Shown piece by piece: positions 1 to 6,416 of a stretch of 36,583 nt of DNA. Made by a program: the position numbers and the translations under genes. The stretch covers positions 1 to 36,583 of IMG/VR virus record IMGVR_UViG_3300044980_000018. One strand, 5' to 3'. The DNA comes from a virus. The notes under the pieces are model-generated. The model worked only from the letters and a program-made list of their open reading frames with translations. It made no database searches and was not told where the DNA came from. Each line of letters begins with the position of its first letter. Within the stretch, counting starts at the first letter, position 1.

Positions 1-127
1 TCTCGGTCCTAGCCGTCTCGCGCGCGGACGATGCCGCGATGCAGCTCACGGACTACGTGCATCGGCGCTACCGGATGCTCCCGGAGCCGCCGAAGACGGT
101 CAAGAGCACTGACCACAAGCTCGCGCT
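1..127. repeat. Left copy of exact 127-bp terminal repeat (circular join)
   Basis: These 127 bases are identical to 36457-36583. The terminase ATPase frame continues from the right end into the left end with no break, so the repeat marks a circular or circularly permuted molecule. The length 127 equals a common maximum k-mer of short-read assemblers, so the repeat is more likely an assembly overlap than a physical phage end. The unit genome is then 36,456 bp. Confidence 0.95.
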
Positions 128-566
128 TGAGAACGGCTCTAGCTTCACAAGCATCGCGAGCGGGGACAACGCGCCCAGGTCGTACCACGTCAACATGATG
201 ATCGAGGATGAAGCGGCCTTCGTGGCGCACGCTGTCTACATGGCGGCCCGCCCGACCGTGCGGGCCAAGCGCGGGAGCTACATCATCCTGAGCACGCCGA
301 AGGGCAAGGCTGGACACTTCTACGAAATCGTTTGCAACCAGACCGGCTGGACCAAGTTCTTCGTGCCGTGGACCAAGACGAAGCGCTTCACTCCCGAGGA
401 CATCGAGAAGATTCAGCGCGAACGCGTCGAGATGGGTGAGGACTGGTTTCGGCAGGAGTACGAGTGCGAGTTCTTGCAGACATCGGGCCAGATGATCGCG
501 GAGAGCCAGATCGAGGCGGCGCGGGGGGATGTGAAGATGGATGACAACTCGGACGTGGTGTGGTAG
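1..566 (+). CDS. terL: Terminase large subunit, ATPase half (3' part; begins at 36225)
   Basis: This is the C-terminal part of the packaging ATPase whose start lies at the right end of the window. Across the join it is 265 residues counted from CTG 36225, against roughly 400-550 for usual TerL proteins. Walker A (HRGAGKS) is in the other fragment. Here Walker B is seen as MMIEDEAAF (about residues 143-151) and the coupling motif as IILSTPKGKAGHF (about 182-194), followed by the usual linker signature WFRQEYECEF. The protein stops at TAG 564-566, exactly where a normal TerL would enter its nuclease domain. That domain is encoded separately at 3292-4008. The family assignment is firm; that both halves work together as one motor is inference. 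Confidence 0.93.
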   Translation, partial: SVLAVSRADDAAMQLTDYVHRRYRMLPEPPKTVKSTDHKLALENGSSFTSIASGDNAPRSYHVNMMIEDEAAFVAHAVYMAARPTVRAKRGSYIILSTPKGKAGHFYEIVCNQTGWTKFFVPWTKTKRFTPEDIEKIQRERVEMGEDWFRQEYECEFLQTSGQMIAESQIEAARGDVKMDDNSDVVW

Positions 567-569
567 GGC

Positions 570-839
570 TTGCCCAAGGGCTGGACCCAGCACGCTCGGC
601 TGGGTGGCAACGTGCCGATCGCTCGCTCGGCGCCCGGCCCGCTTAAGGAACCGATGACCGAAGCCGACAAGCAGAAGCTGGTCACGCAGTTCGACGAGAT
701 GGCGGCGTTCGCGGCCCAGATCAGCATCCCGGTCGCGCACGGGCTGCGGCTCGGCTGGTTGATTCAACAGCTCGGCGCGACCATCCAGGCAATCAAACCA
801 GAGCGGCCCACGTTGGCTGCCGTACCGGAGGCAAGCTGA
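570..839 (+). CDS. Hypothetical protein, 89 aa
   Basis: Family not recognised. It is the first gene after the terminase ATPase, three bases after its stop. The longest form starts at TTG 570. An alternative is ATG 654, which has AAGGA four bases upstream and would give 61 residues beginning MTEADKQKLV. The C-terminal part looks amphipathic-helical with a hydrophobic stretch (ISIPVAHGLRLGWLIQQLG), too polar for a confident membrane span. Its stop overlaps the next ATG (TGATG at 837-841), so translational coupling is likely. It belongs to the block of small genes lying between the two terminase halves. Confidence 0.6.
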   Translation: MPKGWTQHARLGGNVPIARSAPGPLKEPMTEADKQKLVTQFDEMAAFAAQISIPVAHGLRLGWLIQQLGATIQAIKPERPTLAAVPEAS

Positions 840-1063
840 TGCTGACGTGGTCTTGCGACAACTTCGCGACGTGCGGAACTCCGCCTGTCACGAGCGATGG
901 TCTGCCGCCCGGCTGGTCGGACAACGTGATCCAGGGCCAGCGGACGATCCTCTGCCAGGTCGATACGCCGCAGATCCTCACGGCGTTCCCGAGCACTCCG
1001 ATTGCCGTCTCGGCTGCCGCTGCTGCCGCTGCGGTCAACCAGGCCCAGGTGCAAGGTGGCTGA
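839..1063 (+). CDS. Hypothetical small protein, 74 aa
   Basis: Family not recognised. The start ATG overlaps the previous stop. The protein has three cysteines, two of them in SCDNFATC near the N terminus (residues 6 and 12), and one in ILCQVDTP. The C terminus ends in a run of alanines (AVSAAAAAAAVNQAQ), probably a flexible or helical tail. The Cys pattern is too sparse to call a zinc site. Its end overlaps the next gene by 8 bases. Confidence 0.6.
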   Translation: MLTWSCDNFATCGTPPVTSDGLPPGWSDNVIQGQRTILCQVDTPQILTAFPSTPIAVSAAAAAAAVNQAQVQGG

Positions 1064-1439
1064 CCGCGCGCCCCGCTACGTCTCGATGTACTGGGTGCTG
1101 GGTGCCGAGCGCGTGAGCCAGGCCGTGCCGGCTGGTCCGTCAGATGCTCAGTTCGTGCTCGAGCTGGCGAACGAGTTCGAGGTGGCCAGGATGGAGAACG
1201 CATTCCTCTGGGTCGAGGCCTCCGACTGGGACCGGCTGCTGCGGCTGGTTCCGGAGGAGCTGAGGACCGCCAGAGCGCCGCCGACCATGGACGCCATGGA
1301 GAAGGCGCGCAAGAAGCTGGAGCTGAAGACGCCAATGGTGATGCGCGGCGCTGGCTTGACCGAGGACGTGACCGAGAAGCTGCGTCAGGACGGGGCTGGC
1401 GAGCCGTCGACCAAGGCGCCCAAGCCGGTGTTGCAGTGA
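1056..1439 (+). CDS. Hypothetical protein, 127 aa
   Basis: Family not recognised. GTG 1056 was chosen because it follows an AGGTGCAAG purine-rich stretch and gives the usual short overlap with the upstream gene; an open frame extends further back but runs inside the neighbour. The protein is soluble and mostly helical by composition. The segment from about residue 25 to 65 (AQFVLELANEFEVARMENAF and onward) resembles a compact folded domain, and the C-terminal third is Lys/Pro-rich and probably disordered. It lies in the coupled small-gene block between the two terminase halves. Confidence 0.65.
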   Translation: MADRAPRYVSMYWVLGAERVSQAVPAGPSDAQFVLELANEFEVARMENAFLWVEASDWDRLLRLVPEELRTARAPPTMDAMEKARKKLELKTPMVMRGAGLTEDVTEKLRQDGAGEPSTKAPKPVLQ

Positions 1440-1657
1440 GCGATCGGGCCGTGCTGGACTCTGGGTTTGCATTGCACGTCTATCCGAGCGACCCGCCGCG
1501 CTCTGCCCTACCGGAGACGCCAGCGGGTCGGCTCGACATGGTCATGGAGCTTTGGAAGGGTCGCGAGATCTGGTGCTCTTGCTGCGAAGAGTTTCACAGG
1601 GAAGGCGGGGGGCTGATTGACGACGATGAAGCCCGCAGACTCCTGGAGATGTCGTGA
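1436..1657 (+). CDS. Small Cys/His protein, 73 aa, paralogue of the 31850 gene
   Basis: Starts at GTG 1436 in a GTGA overlap with the previous stop. The C-terminal half has TPAGRLDMVMELWKG, then WCSCCEEFH, then LIDDDEARRLLEMS. The same order appears in the gene at 31850-32113 (SPAGKLQVIMELMGG, CVCEVCGDEHW, LISKEDGLNLLDKP), so the two are diverged paralogues. The Cys/His cluster suggests a small zinc-binding fold; no catalytic residues are evident. The next gene overlaps by a GTGA. Function unknown. Confidence 0.7.
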   Translation: MSDRAVLDSGFALHVYPSDPPRSALPETPAGRLDMVMELWKGREIWCSCCEEFHREGGGLIDDDEARRLLEMS

Positions 1658-1902
1658 CCTGGACCCTCATCATCGACGAGTACGAGGGCAAGCCCGACGG
1701 CACAACCTTCGAGGCCGAGAGCTTCGCTGAGATCGAGGGCCTCATCCGGACCATGACCGGCAACAGCGACACAGGGCACCGCCGGGCCATCACCGCGCAC
1801 GTCATGCAGGGCGACCGGAAGTGGTTCGAGGTGCGCTGGGCCGAGATGACCAAGTCGCACTGGTTCAAGTATTGTCCGCCGGAGCGTGCTGGTGCTAGAT
1901 AG
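1654..1902 (+). CDS. Hypothetical protein, 82 aa
   Basis: Family not recognised. GTG 1654 overlaps the preceding stop (GTGA) and has GGAG five bases upstream. The N terminus (MTWTLIIDEYEGKP) looks like a beta hairpin and the middle is acidic and helical (ESFAEIEGLIRTM); Trp and aromatic residues cluster at the C terminus (KWFEVRWAEMTKSHWFKY). A compact alpha/beta fold is plausible but no family can be named. It is part of the coupled block separating the terminase halves. Confidence 0.65.
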   Translation: MTWTLIIDEYEGKPDGTTFEAESFAEIEGLIRTMTGNSDTGHRRAITAHVMQGDRKWFEVRWAEMTKSHWFKYCPPERAGAR

Positions 1903-2218
1903 CTCCAGTCTCCGGCGCGGCATGCTCTGGACCTGGCGCACCGCCGACGGCAAGCTCCAGGTCCGCGAGGCCGGCGGCGACTGGACCGACGTGGGCGTGC
2001 CCGGAGACCTGCGCGCGCTGTTCGCGTTCTTCGATCTCGAGATGCCACCGCAGCCGATGTGGATGCCGTGGCATCCGATTCGCGACTGGTGGCTACGGCG
2101 CCGTGCCAAGCAGTGGTATCGCGGCTGGTACGAGACCAAGCACCGACTGGAGCTGGAGCAGAAGCGCAAGCTGAGGCTGGCTCAGCTCAAAGACCTGTAT
2201 GTGAGGAAGACGCCATGA
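1892..2218 (+). CDS. Hypothetical Trp-rich basic protein, 108 aa
   Basis: Family not recognised. GTG 1892 is preferred over GTG 1886 because CCGGAG lies seven bases upstream of it. The protein is rich in Trp and Arg (WMPWHPIRDWWLRRR, then WYRGWYETKH) and ends in a long basic helix (LELEQKRKLRLAQLKDLY). Such a tail could bind nucleic acid or line a membrane surface, but nothing decides between these. It ends in an ATGA overlap with the next gene. Confidence 0.6.
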   Translation: MLDSSSLRRGMLWTWRTADGKLQVREAGGDWTDVGVPGDLRALFAFFDLEMPPQPMWMPWHPIRDWWLRRRAKQWYRGWYETKHRLELEQKRKLRLAQLKDLYVRKTP

Positions 2219-2562
2219 GTGAGTTCGAGACGAGCGGCAATATCGCCATGGCCCAGACCAACGAGCAGCGCCCGTGGTCTGATGCCAACGTGACTCCCGA
2301 CATCTGGCGCCTCTATGCCCTTCGCCTCGGCCGCGACACCTATCCAGGCGGTGGCAAACTCATGTTCGAGGGCAGCTTCAAGGACGCGCATGACTTCCTG
2401 GACTTCCTCGAGAGGATGCCGATGAACACGCCCGGCATGGAGGCGATCAAGAAGATCCAGAACCCGCAGCCGTACATCGTGCGCGTGGTCGGGCCGCTCG
2501 TGACCGTGAAGCTGGGGAACGAGAAGACGTGCTTGAACCTGTCGTTCAATGGGGAGAAGTGA
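2215..2562 (+). CDS. Hypothetical protein, 115 aa
   Basis: Family not recognised. ATG 2215 overlaps the upstream stop (ATGA); an open frame extends upstream only inside the neighbouring gene. The sequence looks like a folded alpha/beta domain: ITPDIWRLYALRL-like helix at residues 26-38 (as TPDIWRLYALRLGRD), a second helix DAHDFLDFLERMP, then beta-like strands YIVRVVGPLVTVKLG near the C terminus. There are no Cys clusters, unlike several neighbours. It overlaps the next gene by one base (TGATG). Confidence 0.65.
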   Translation: MSEFETSGNIAMAQTNEQRPWSDANVTPDIWRLYALRLGRDTYPGGGKLMFEGSFKDAHDFLDFLERMPMNTPGMEAIKKIQNPQPYIVRVVGPLVTVKLGNEKTCLNLSFNGEK

Positions 2563-2906
2563 TGATCGTGCGCAAGACCGATGGCAGCCTTGGTTACTGC
2601 GGCAATGAGCAGATCAAACGGACGAACGATGCGATCAATCTGCTGCTCGATGGGCAAGCCATCACCGAGAAGCCGACCCAGGTGGATCCGCTGCCGGATT
2701 ACTGCATTGGGGGGCTTCGTCGCATCGCTGGCTCGAACACCTGGTTCTGCCCCAGATGCGGATTGCGCTTCGTGGCCGAGGACCCCAAGGAACTCGAAGG
2801 CGAAGGCATTTGCTGTGGGCCGATGAGCGGGGCAATCACTCGCGGTATTCCGGGCGTCAACGAGGGCAAGCCATTCAGCGACAGAGGGATCACGCTTGTC
2901 CCCTAA
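2562..2906 (+). CDS. Hypothetical zinc-ribbon-like protein, 114 aa
   Basis: ATG 2562 shares a base with the preceding stop (TGATG) and follows GGGGAGAAG. A central WFCPRCGLRF and a later ICCGP supply two Cys pairs typical of a small zinc ribbon (residues about 67-95), with another Cys in the segment YCIGGLRR. The N terminus is polar and helical. A structural zinc site is likely; DNA or RNA binding is possible but unproven. The end overlaps the TTG-started ORF at 2896 by 11 bases. Confidence 0.65.
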   Translation: MIVRKTDGSLGYCGNEQIKRTNDAINLLLDGQAITEKPTQVDPLPDYCIGGLRRIAGSNTWFCPRCGLRFVAEDPKELEGEGICCGPMSGAITRGIPGVNEGKPFSDRGITLVP

Positions 2907-3165
2907 GTGGCACGCCCGTGACGTGCACTGCCCGAAGAACGTGCTGCGCGTCAACGAGGGGGTGAGATGGCTAGTGCCGTGCAAGTTTGCAGCAGGTCAC
3001 AGAGGCGAACACCAACCAGAGGAGACGCAAGATGAACAAGGGACAGCAGTTGCCAGTTGGACACGGGACGGGGAGCAGGTACGAGCGGGGCCTTCAGAAG
3101 GCGGAGGACTACATCGAGGCCCTGCCGGAGCACCCGACGGAGGCGCAGAAGAAAGCCTATGCTGA
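2896..3165 (+). CDS. Small C-GHxGxH protein, up to 89 aa, overlapping the next gene
   Basis: Starts at TTG 2896 with GAGGG seven bases upstream. The first 45 residues carry HCPKN and then WLVPCKFAAGHRGEHQP, the same Cys and GHxGxH pattern as the protein at 32766 (FCELAKGHDGPHDR). This small motif supports a real gene. The last 45 residues overlap the well-started gene at 3032 in another frame and look low-complexity (Gly/Pro/Glu). Either the overlap is real or a base change has lengthened the frame. The function is unknown. Confidence 0.45.
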   Translation: MSPKWHARDVHCPKNVLRVNEGVRWLVPCKFAAGHRGEHQPEETQDEQGTAVASWTRDGEQVRAGPSEGGGLHRGPAGAPDGGAEESLC

Positions 3166-3292
3166 TCACGTCGAGCGCTGGAATCGGCCGCAGGAGCGAG
3201 TCCAGAAGGGCGAGCTGGCGGGATCGGACTACCGCGTGAAGATCATCTACGAGAACAATGGCGCGCTGGTGCAGTTGCCTGCCGGGAAGTAG
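3032..3292 (+). CDS. Hypothetical protein, 86 aa
   Basis: Family not recognised. ATG 3032 is chosen because AGGAG lies at a good distance upstream; the frame is open from 2987. It is a polar, charged protein with a helical middle (AQKKAYADHVERWNRPQERV) and a beta-like end (DYRVKIIYENNGALVQLP). It is the last gene before the nuclease half of the terminase, and its TAG shares one base with that gene's GTG, so the two are probably translationally coupled. Confidence 0.65.
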   Translation: MNKGQQLPVGHGTGSRYERGLQKAEDYIEALPEHPTEAQKKAYADHVERWNRPQERVQKGELAGSDYRVKIIYENNGALVQLPAGK

Positions 3293-4008
3293 TGGATAAC
3301 TCCGCACTCGGCGTCGACCTCGGCGAGACGCACGACCCGACCGCGCTGGTCGCCCTGCGTCAGGTCGGGGACGAGTTCCATGCCACGCACCTGGAGCGGC
3401 TCAAGCTCAACACGAGCTATGAGCGCGTCACACAGGGCGTGGTCCAGCTCATGGAGAAGCCCTGGTATGTCGACACGGCGCTGGTGGTGGATGCTACGGG
3501 CGTGGGAAGGCCGGTTGTGGAACGCATGGAGGACGTGGGGCTCAACCCGATCCCGGTCGTGATCACGGGCGGGGTCAACGAGATCCACGAGCCGGGCGAC
3601 TGGTCCTGGCGTGTGCCGCGCAAGACGTTGCTCACGATCGTGCAGATCCTGTTTATGCGCGGCCAGATCAAGCTACCGGCTGGCCACAAGCTGACGGCCG
3701 AGCTTGAGCACGAGATCCGCAACGTCAAGCGGCGCGCGAAGGCAGGCACGAACGAGGCCACCGAGATCGGGCGCGAGACCGAGCACGATGACATCTTCTT
3801 CGCGCTGTGTTTAGCTGCCTGGCAGGTGACCAAGTATTACCAGCCGGTCCAACAGACGCTGGCGAAGACGCTTGAGCGCAGCACATGGCTCCTGGACCAG
3901 CAGAAGCGGGACTATGAGGAGATGCAGCGCCGCATGAGCCAGAACCCCGAAGAGATCGAGGTCGACGACTGGCTCCAGAGCGCGGAGCGTGGGGTTGAGG
4001 CATGGTAG
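3292..4008 (+). CDS. terL: Terminase large subunit, separate nuclease domain, 238 aa
   Basis: This is the RNase H-like headful/cos-cleaving nuclease domain of a phage large terminase, encoded alone. The three acidic sites of the fold are visible: GVDLGETHDPTAL (D9), ALVVDATGVGRP (D67) and ETEHDDIFFALCLAAW (D166/D167). No Walker motifs are present; those are in the gene at 36225-566. The GTG 3292 start puts the first catalytic strand within six residues of the N terminus, so no upstream ATPase part is hidden. In ordinary phages both domains form one chain. Here they are 2.7 kb apart with ten small genes between. The catalytic residues look intact. A working two-subunit TerL is inferred. Confidence 0.9.
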   Translation: MDNSALGVDLGETHDPTALVALRQVGDEFHATHLERLKLNTSYERVTQGVVQLMEKPWYVDTALVVDATGVGRPVVERMEDVGLNPIPVVITGGVNEIHEPGDWSWRVPRKTLLTIVQILFMRGQIKLPAGHKLTAELEHEIRNVKRRAKAGTNEATEIGRETEHDDIFFALCLAAWQVTKYYQPVQQTLAKTLERSTWLLDQQKRDYEEMQRRMSQNPEEIEVDDWLQSAERGVEAW

Positions 4009-4322
4009 GCGCCGCCGCCACCGTCAACGAGCTGCTGACCGTCACCGCGCGTCACGGCCTAGTCCCGGCCGAGATCCGCCTGGCTGACGGGACGCACCTG
4101 CTGCTGGCGCCCAAGGACGCGCCCATGCCGCCCGAGGATCCGAAGGCGCCCAGGGAACTGCCAGACGAGTTCGATGACCTGCCGGTGCCTGACGGCCTGC
4201 CGCCGAACTGGAAGGACCCGCGCGACGGACGCGACACCGAAGACAACCGCAAGAGGTCCGAGGCTGCGCAGGCTGAGGCTGACAGGCTGGTGTTAGGCGA
4301 AGCGATCCCGGAGGAGAAGTGA
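4002..4322 (+). CDS. Hypothetical protein, 106 aa
   Basis: Family not recognised. It overlaps the terminase nuclease gene by 7 bases and has a GAGG-type site upstream of ATG 4002. Residues 1-37 look folded (VNELLTVTARHGLVPAEIRL, then GTHLLLAPKD); the rest is Pro/Asp-rich and probably disordered, ending in a charged helix. The position directly before the portal gene suggests a packaging or head role, but no motif confirms this. The stop codon is followed immediately by the first base of tRNA-Asn. Confidence 0.65.
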   Translation: MVGAAATVNELLTVTARHGLVPAEIRLADGTHLLLAPKDAPMPPEDPKAPRELPDEFDDLPVPDGLPPNWKDPRDGRDTEDNRKRSEAAQAEADRLVLGEAIPEEK

Positions 4323-4394
4323 TGTCCGGTAGCTCAGCGGTAGAGCGCCCGCCTGTTAAGCGGGTGGTCGCTGGTTCGAATCCAGCCTGGACAG
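4323..4394 (+). tRNA. tRNA-Asn (anticodon GUU)
   Basis: A 72-base cloverleaf. The acceptor stem TGTCCGG pairs with CTGGACA (one G-T pair), the D arm is GCTC/GAGC, the anticodon stem CCCGC/GCGGG encloses loop CTGTTAA (anticodon GTT), the T arm GCTGG/CCAGC encloses TTCGAAT, and the discriminator is G. CCA is not encoded. It starts on the base after the previous gene's stop, so it is probably cut from the structural-gene transcript. Confidence 0.96.
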
Positions 4395-4400
4395 CGAACC

Positions 4401-4482
4401 GGATGAGATGCCCCAACGGCGGGGCAGCGGACTGTAAATCCGTGGCCTCCGGGCACGGCAGGTTCGATCCCTGCCTCATCCA
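4401..4482 (+). tRNA. tRNA-Tyr (anticodon GUA)
   Basis: An 82-base class II tRNA. Acceptor GGATGAG pairs perfectly with CTCATCC, discriminator A. The anticodon stem GCGGA/TCCGT (one G-T) encloses CTGTAAA, giving anticodon GTA. The long variable region GGCCTCCGGGCAC is the type expected for bacterial tRNA-Tyr. The T arm GCAGG/CCTGC encloses TTCGATC. The D loop is short. CCA is not encoded. Only six bases separate it from tRNA-Asn. Confidence 0.95.
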
Positions 4483-4502
4483 CCGACAAGAGGAGGCCAC
4501 GG

Positions 4503-6407
4503 GTGGTGACACGAACCCGCCGACCCAGTAAGCGACCCCAGATTGATACGCCCTGGTGGGCGATGGCTGAAAAGGACGCAGGTCCAGCCATGATAGACCA
4601 GGTAGCATCAATCCAGGGCCAGCAGGGAGGCATCAGATCGCGCAACTTCAGGGCCGCGAAGCTCTACGGTGGCCACGGCTTTATCAGCGCTGGCCGATTC
4701 AGCCCTGCCCTTGGGAACGCGGGCGTAAACTCGGGCTACTTCGGCAGCTACACGAGCCCGCGCTACAACCTGATCTACTCGATGGTGAACACGGTTCTCG
4801 CGCGCCTGATAGCCCCAGGCTTGCCGGGCGTGCGAATACTGACGAACGAGGCCGATTGGCCGTTGCAGGAGCGCGCGCAGCTGCTGGAGCGCTGGATCGA
4901 GGGAATATTCTACCAGTGCGACACCGACGAGCAGGCGATAAAGGCGCTCAAGGACTGCTTGGTGTTCGGGACCGGGTTCGTCAAGGCGTACACGGACAAC
5001 GACGGCCGGATCGTCAATGAGCGCATCTTCCCGGAGTCGCTCTGGACCGAGATATTCGACGGCAAGGACGAGCGGCCGCGCACATACTACTACAACGACA
5101 TCATCGACCGCGAGGTGCTGATTGACCGCTACCCGGACTCCGAGAAAGAGATCCTCGAAGCGCAGACCTTCGCGCAAGAAGGCTACGACGGCGACCGCGC
5201 CGGCAGCAGGCAGGTCGCCTGGTACGAAGCCTGGCACTTGCCGACCAGCGAGAAGCGAGGAGACGGTCTCTACCTCGCGGCGATCCCGGGCAAGGTCCTC
5301 GAGGCGCGAGAGTGGAAGCGCCGCAAACCTCCGATCGCTGCAATCAAGTTCGACCAGCTACTTAGCGGATACCTTGGTCGCGGCATGGCTGAGTTACTCT
5401 ACCCACACCAAGCAGCACTGTCCGCTATTCAGCGTGCAGAGTACTACGCGTGGTCTCAGGTGGCGCTGCCTCGGCTGTGGATCAACATTCGAAGCAAGAT
5501 CAACGAAATCCACATGATGTCGAGCCGCTCAAGCGGCATCATGCGCGGCGTCGGTGACCCGCCGACGGTGCTGAACTGGAGCGCCACGCATCCGGCGTTC
5601 GTCGAGTACAAGGACTGGGTGATCTCGAGCGCGCACGAGTTCATGGGCATCTCGCAGATGTCGGCCAGCGGAATGAAGCCGGCGGGCCTGAACTCCGGAG
5701 CCGCTCAGCGCGAGTATATGGATATCCAGGTCGAGCGGTTTGCAGTGCTCAGCCACAAGTGGGAGAAGTTCTTCACCGACATCGCGACGATCGACATTGA
5801 CGAGGCCAGCGACTCCTACGGCGACGATGAGAAGGCCGGCGAGACTGCCATGCGCGCGCAGGATGGCTTCACGAAAACGATCAAGTGGTCGCAGGCGAAG
5901 ATGGACCGCGACGTGTTCTGGATCAAGGCGTACCCGGTCAGCTCGCTCCCGCACAGCCCTGCCGGTCGGCTCGCGATGGTCTCGGAGCTAATGCAAGCTC
6001 AGCTGATCACGCGCGAGGAAGGTCTCAAGCTGCTGAAGTTCCCGGACCTGGACGAGACGCTGGCCATGGAGAACGCTAAAGAGGACTACGCCAACCGCAA
6101 CGCCTGGCTGATTCTCCGCAAGGGAGAGATGCCGCCCTATGACGGGATCGTGGATCTCCAGCTCTGCTGCACCAAGCTCCAGATGCTTTACATGAAGGCC
6201 CTGAACGGTGGGCTATCCGTCAACAGCCCGGCCGCAAAGAATACCCGGATCTGGTTGCAAGGCGCGGCCGATCAACTCGACCAGGCGAAGCAGGCGGCGG
6301 TCGCCAAGCAGGCCGCACTTGCCCCACCCGCGCTTCCGCCCGCACCTGGACCGCTCGCCAAAGGTCCGCCACCGCCAGTCAACACGGAGATGCCGATAGC
6401 AGCCTAG
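4503..6407 (+). CDS. Portal protein, 634 aa
   Basis: The dodecameric head-to-tail portal through which DNA is packaged and ejected. Length (634) suits podovirus portals. Supporting segments are the N-terminal RSRNFRAAKLYGGH, the wing/stem region with PPIAAIKFDQLLSGYLGRGM (a common portal pattern placing a conserved pro-rich turn before a surface helix), GMKPAGLNSGAAQREYMDIQ and the helix VERFAVLSHKWEKFF. The C terminus is Pro/Ala-rich. AAGAGGAGG at 4488-4496 sets the start at GTG 4503 (GTG 4506 also possible). It is followed by scaffold and capsid genes, the standard order. Assigned from motifs and context; no search could be run. Confidence 0.85.
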   Translation: MVTRTRRPSKRPQIDTPWWAMAEKDAGPAMIDQVASIQGQQGGIRSRNFRAAKLYGGHGFISAGRFSPALGNAGVNSGYFGSYTSPRYNLIYSMVNTVLARLIAPGLPGVRILTNEADWPLQERAQLLERWIEGIFYQCDTDEQAIKALKDCLVFGTGFVKAYTDNDGRIVNERIFPESLWTEIFDGKDERPRTYYYNDIIDREVLIDRYPDSEKEILEAQTFAQEGYDGDRAGSRQVAWYEAWHLPTSEKRGDGLYLAAIPGKVLEAREWKRRKPPIAAIKFDQLLSGYLGRGMAELLYPHQAALSAIQRAEYYAWSQVALPRLWINIRSKINEIHMMSSRSSGIMRGVGDPPTVLNWSATHPAFVEYKDWVISSAHEFMGISQMSASGMKPAGLNSGAAQREYMDIQVERFAVLSHKWEKFFTDIATIDIDEASDSYGDDEKAGETAMRAQDGFTKTIKWSQAKMDRDVFWIKAYPVSSLPHSPAGRLAMVSELMQAQLITREEGLKLLKFPDLDETLAMENAKEDYANRNAWLILRKGEMPPYDGIVDLQLCCTKLQMLYMKALNGGLSVNSPAAKNTRIWLQGAADQLDQAKQAAVAKQAALAPPALPPAPGPLAKGPPPPVNTEMPIAA

Positions 6408-6416
6408 GAGCCCACA

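Noticed and set aside
9-767. 252-residue minus-strand ORF opposite the terminase ATPase
   Set aside because: His/Arg/Leu-rich antisense shadow typical of GC-rich DNA; the plus strand encodes clear TerL motifs.
4319-4531. Plus-strand ORF of 70 codons through the tRNA region
   Set aside because: Its peptide is simply the translated tRNA-Asn and tRNA-Tyr sequences; the two cloverleaves explain the DNA.
4042-4611. 189-residue minus-strand ORF over the tRNAs
   Set aside because: Antisense of two tRNAs and a coding gene, with no ribosome-binding site or recognisable domain.
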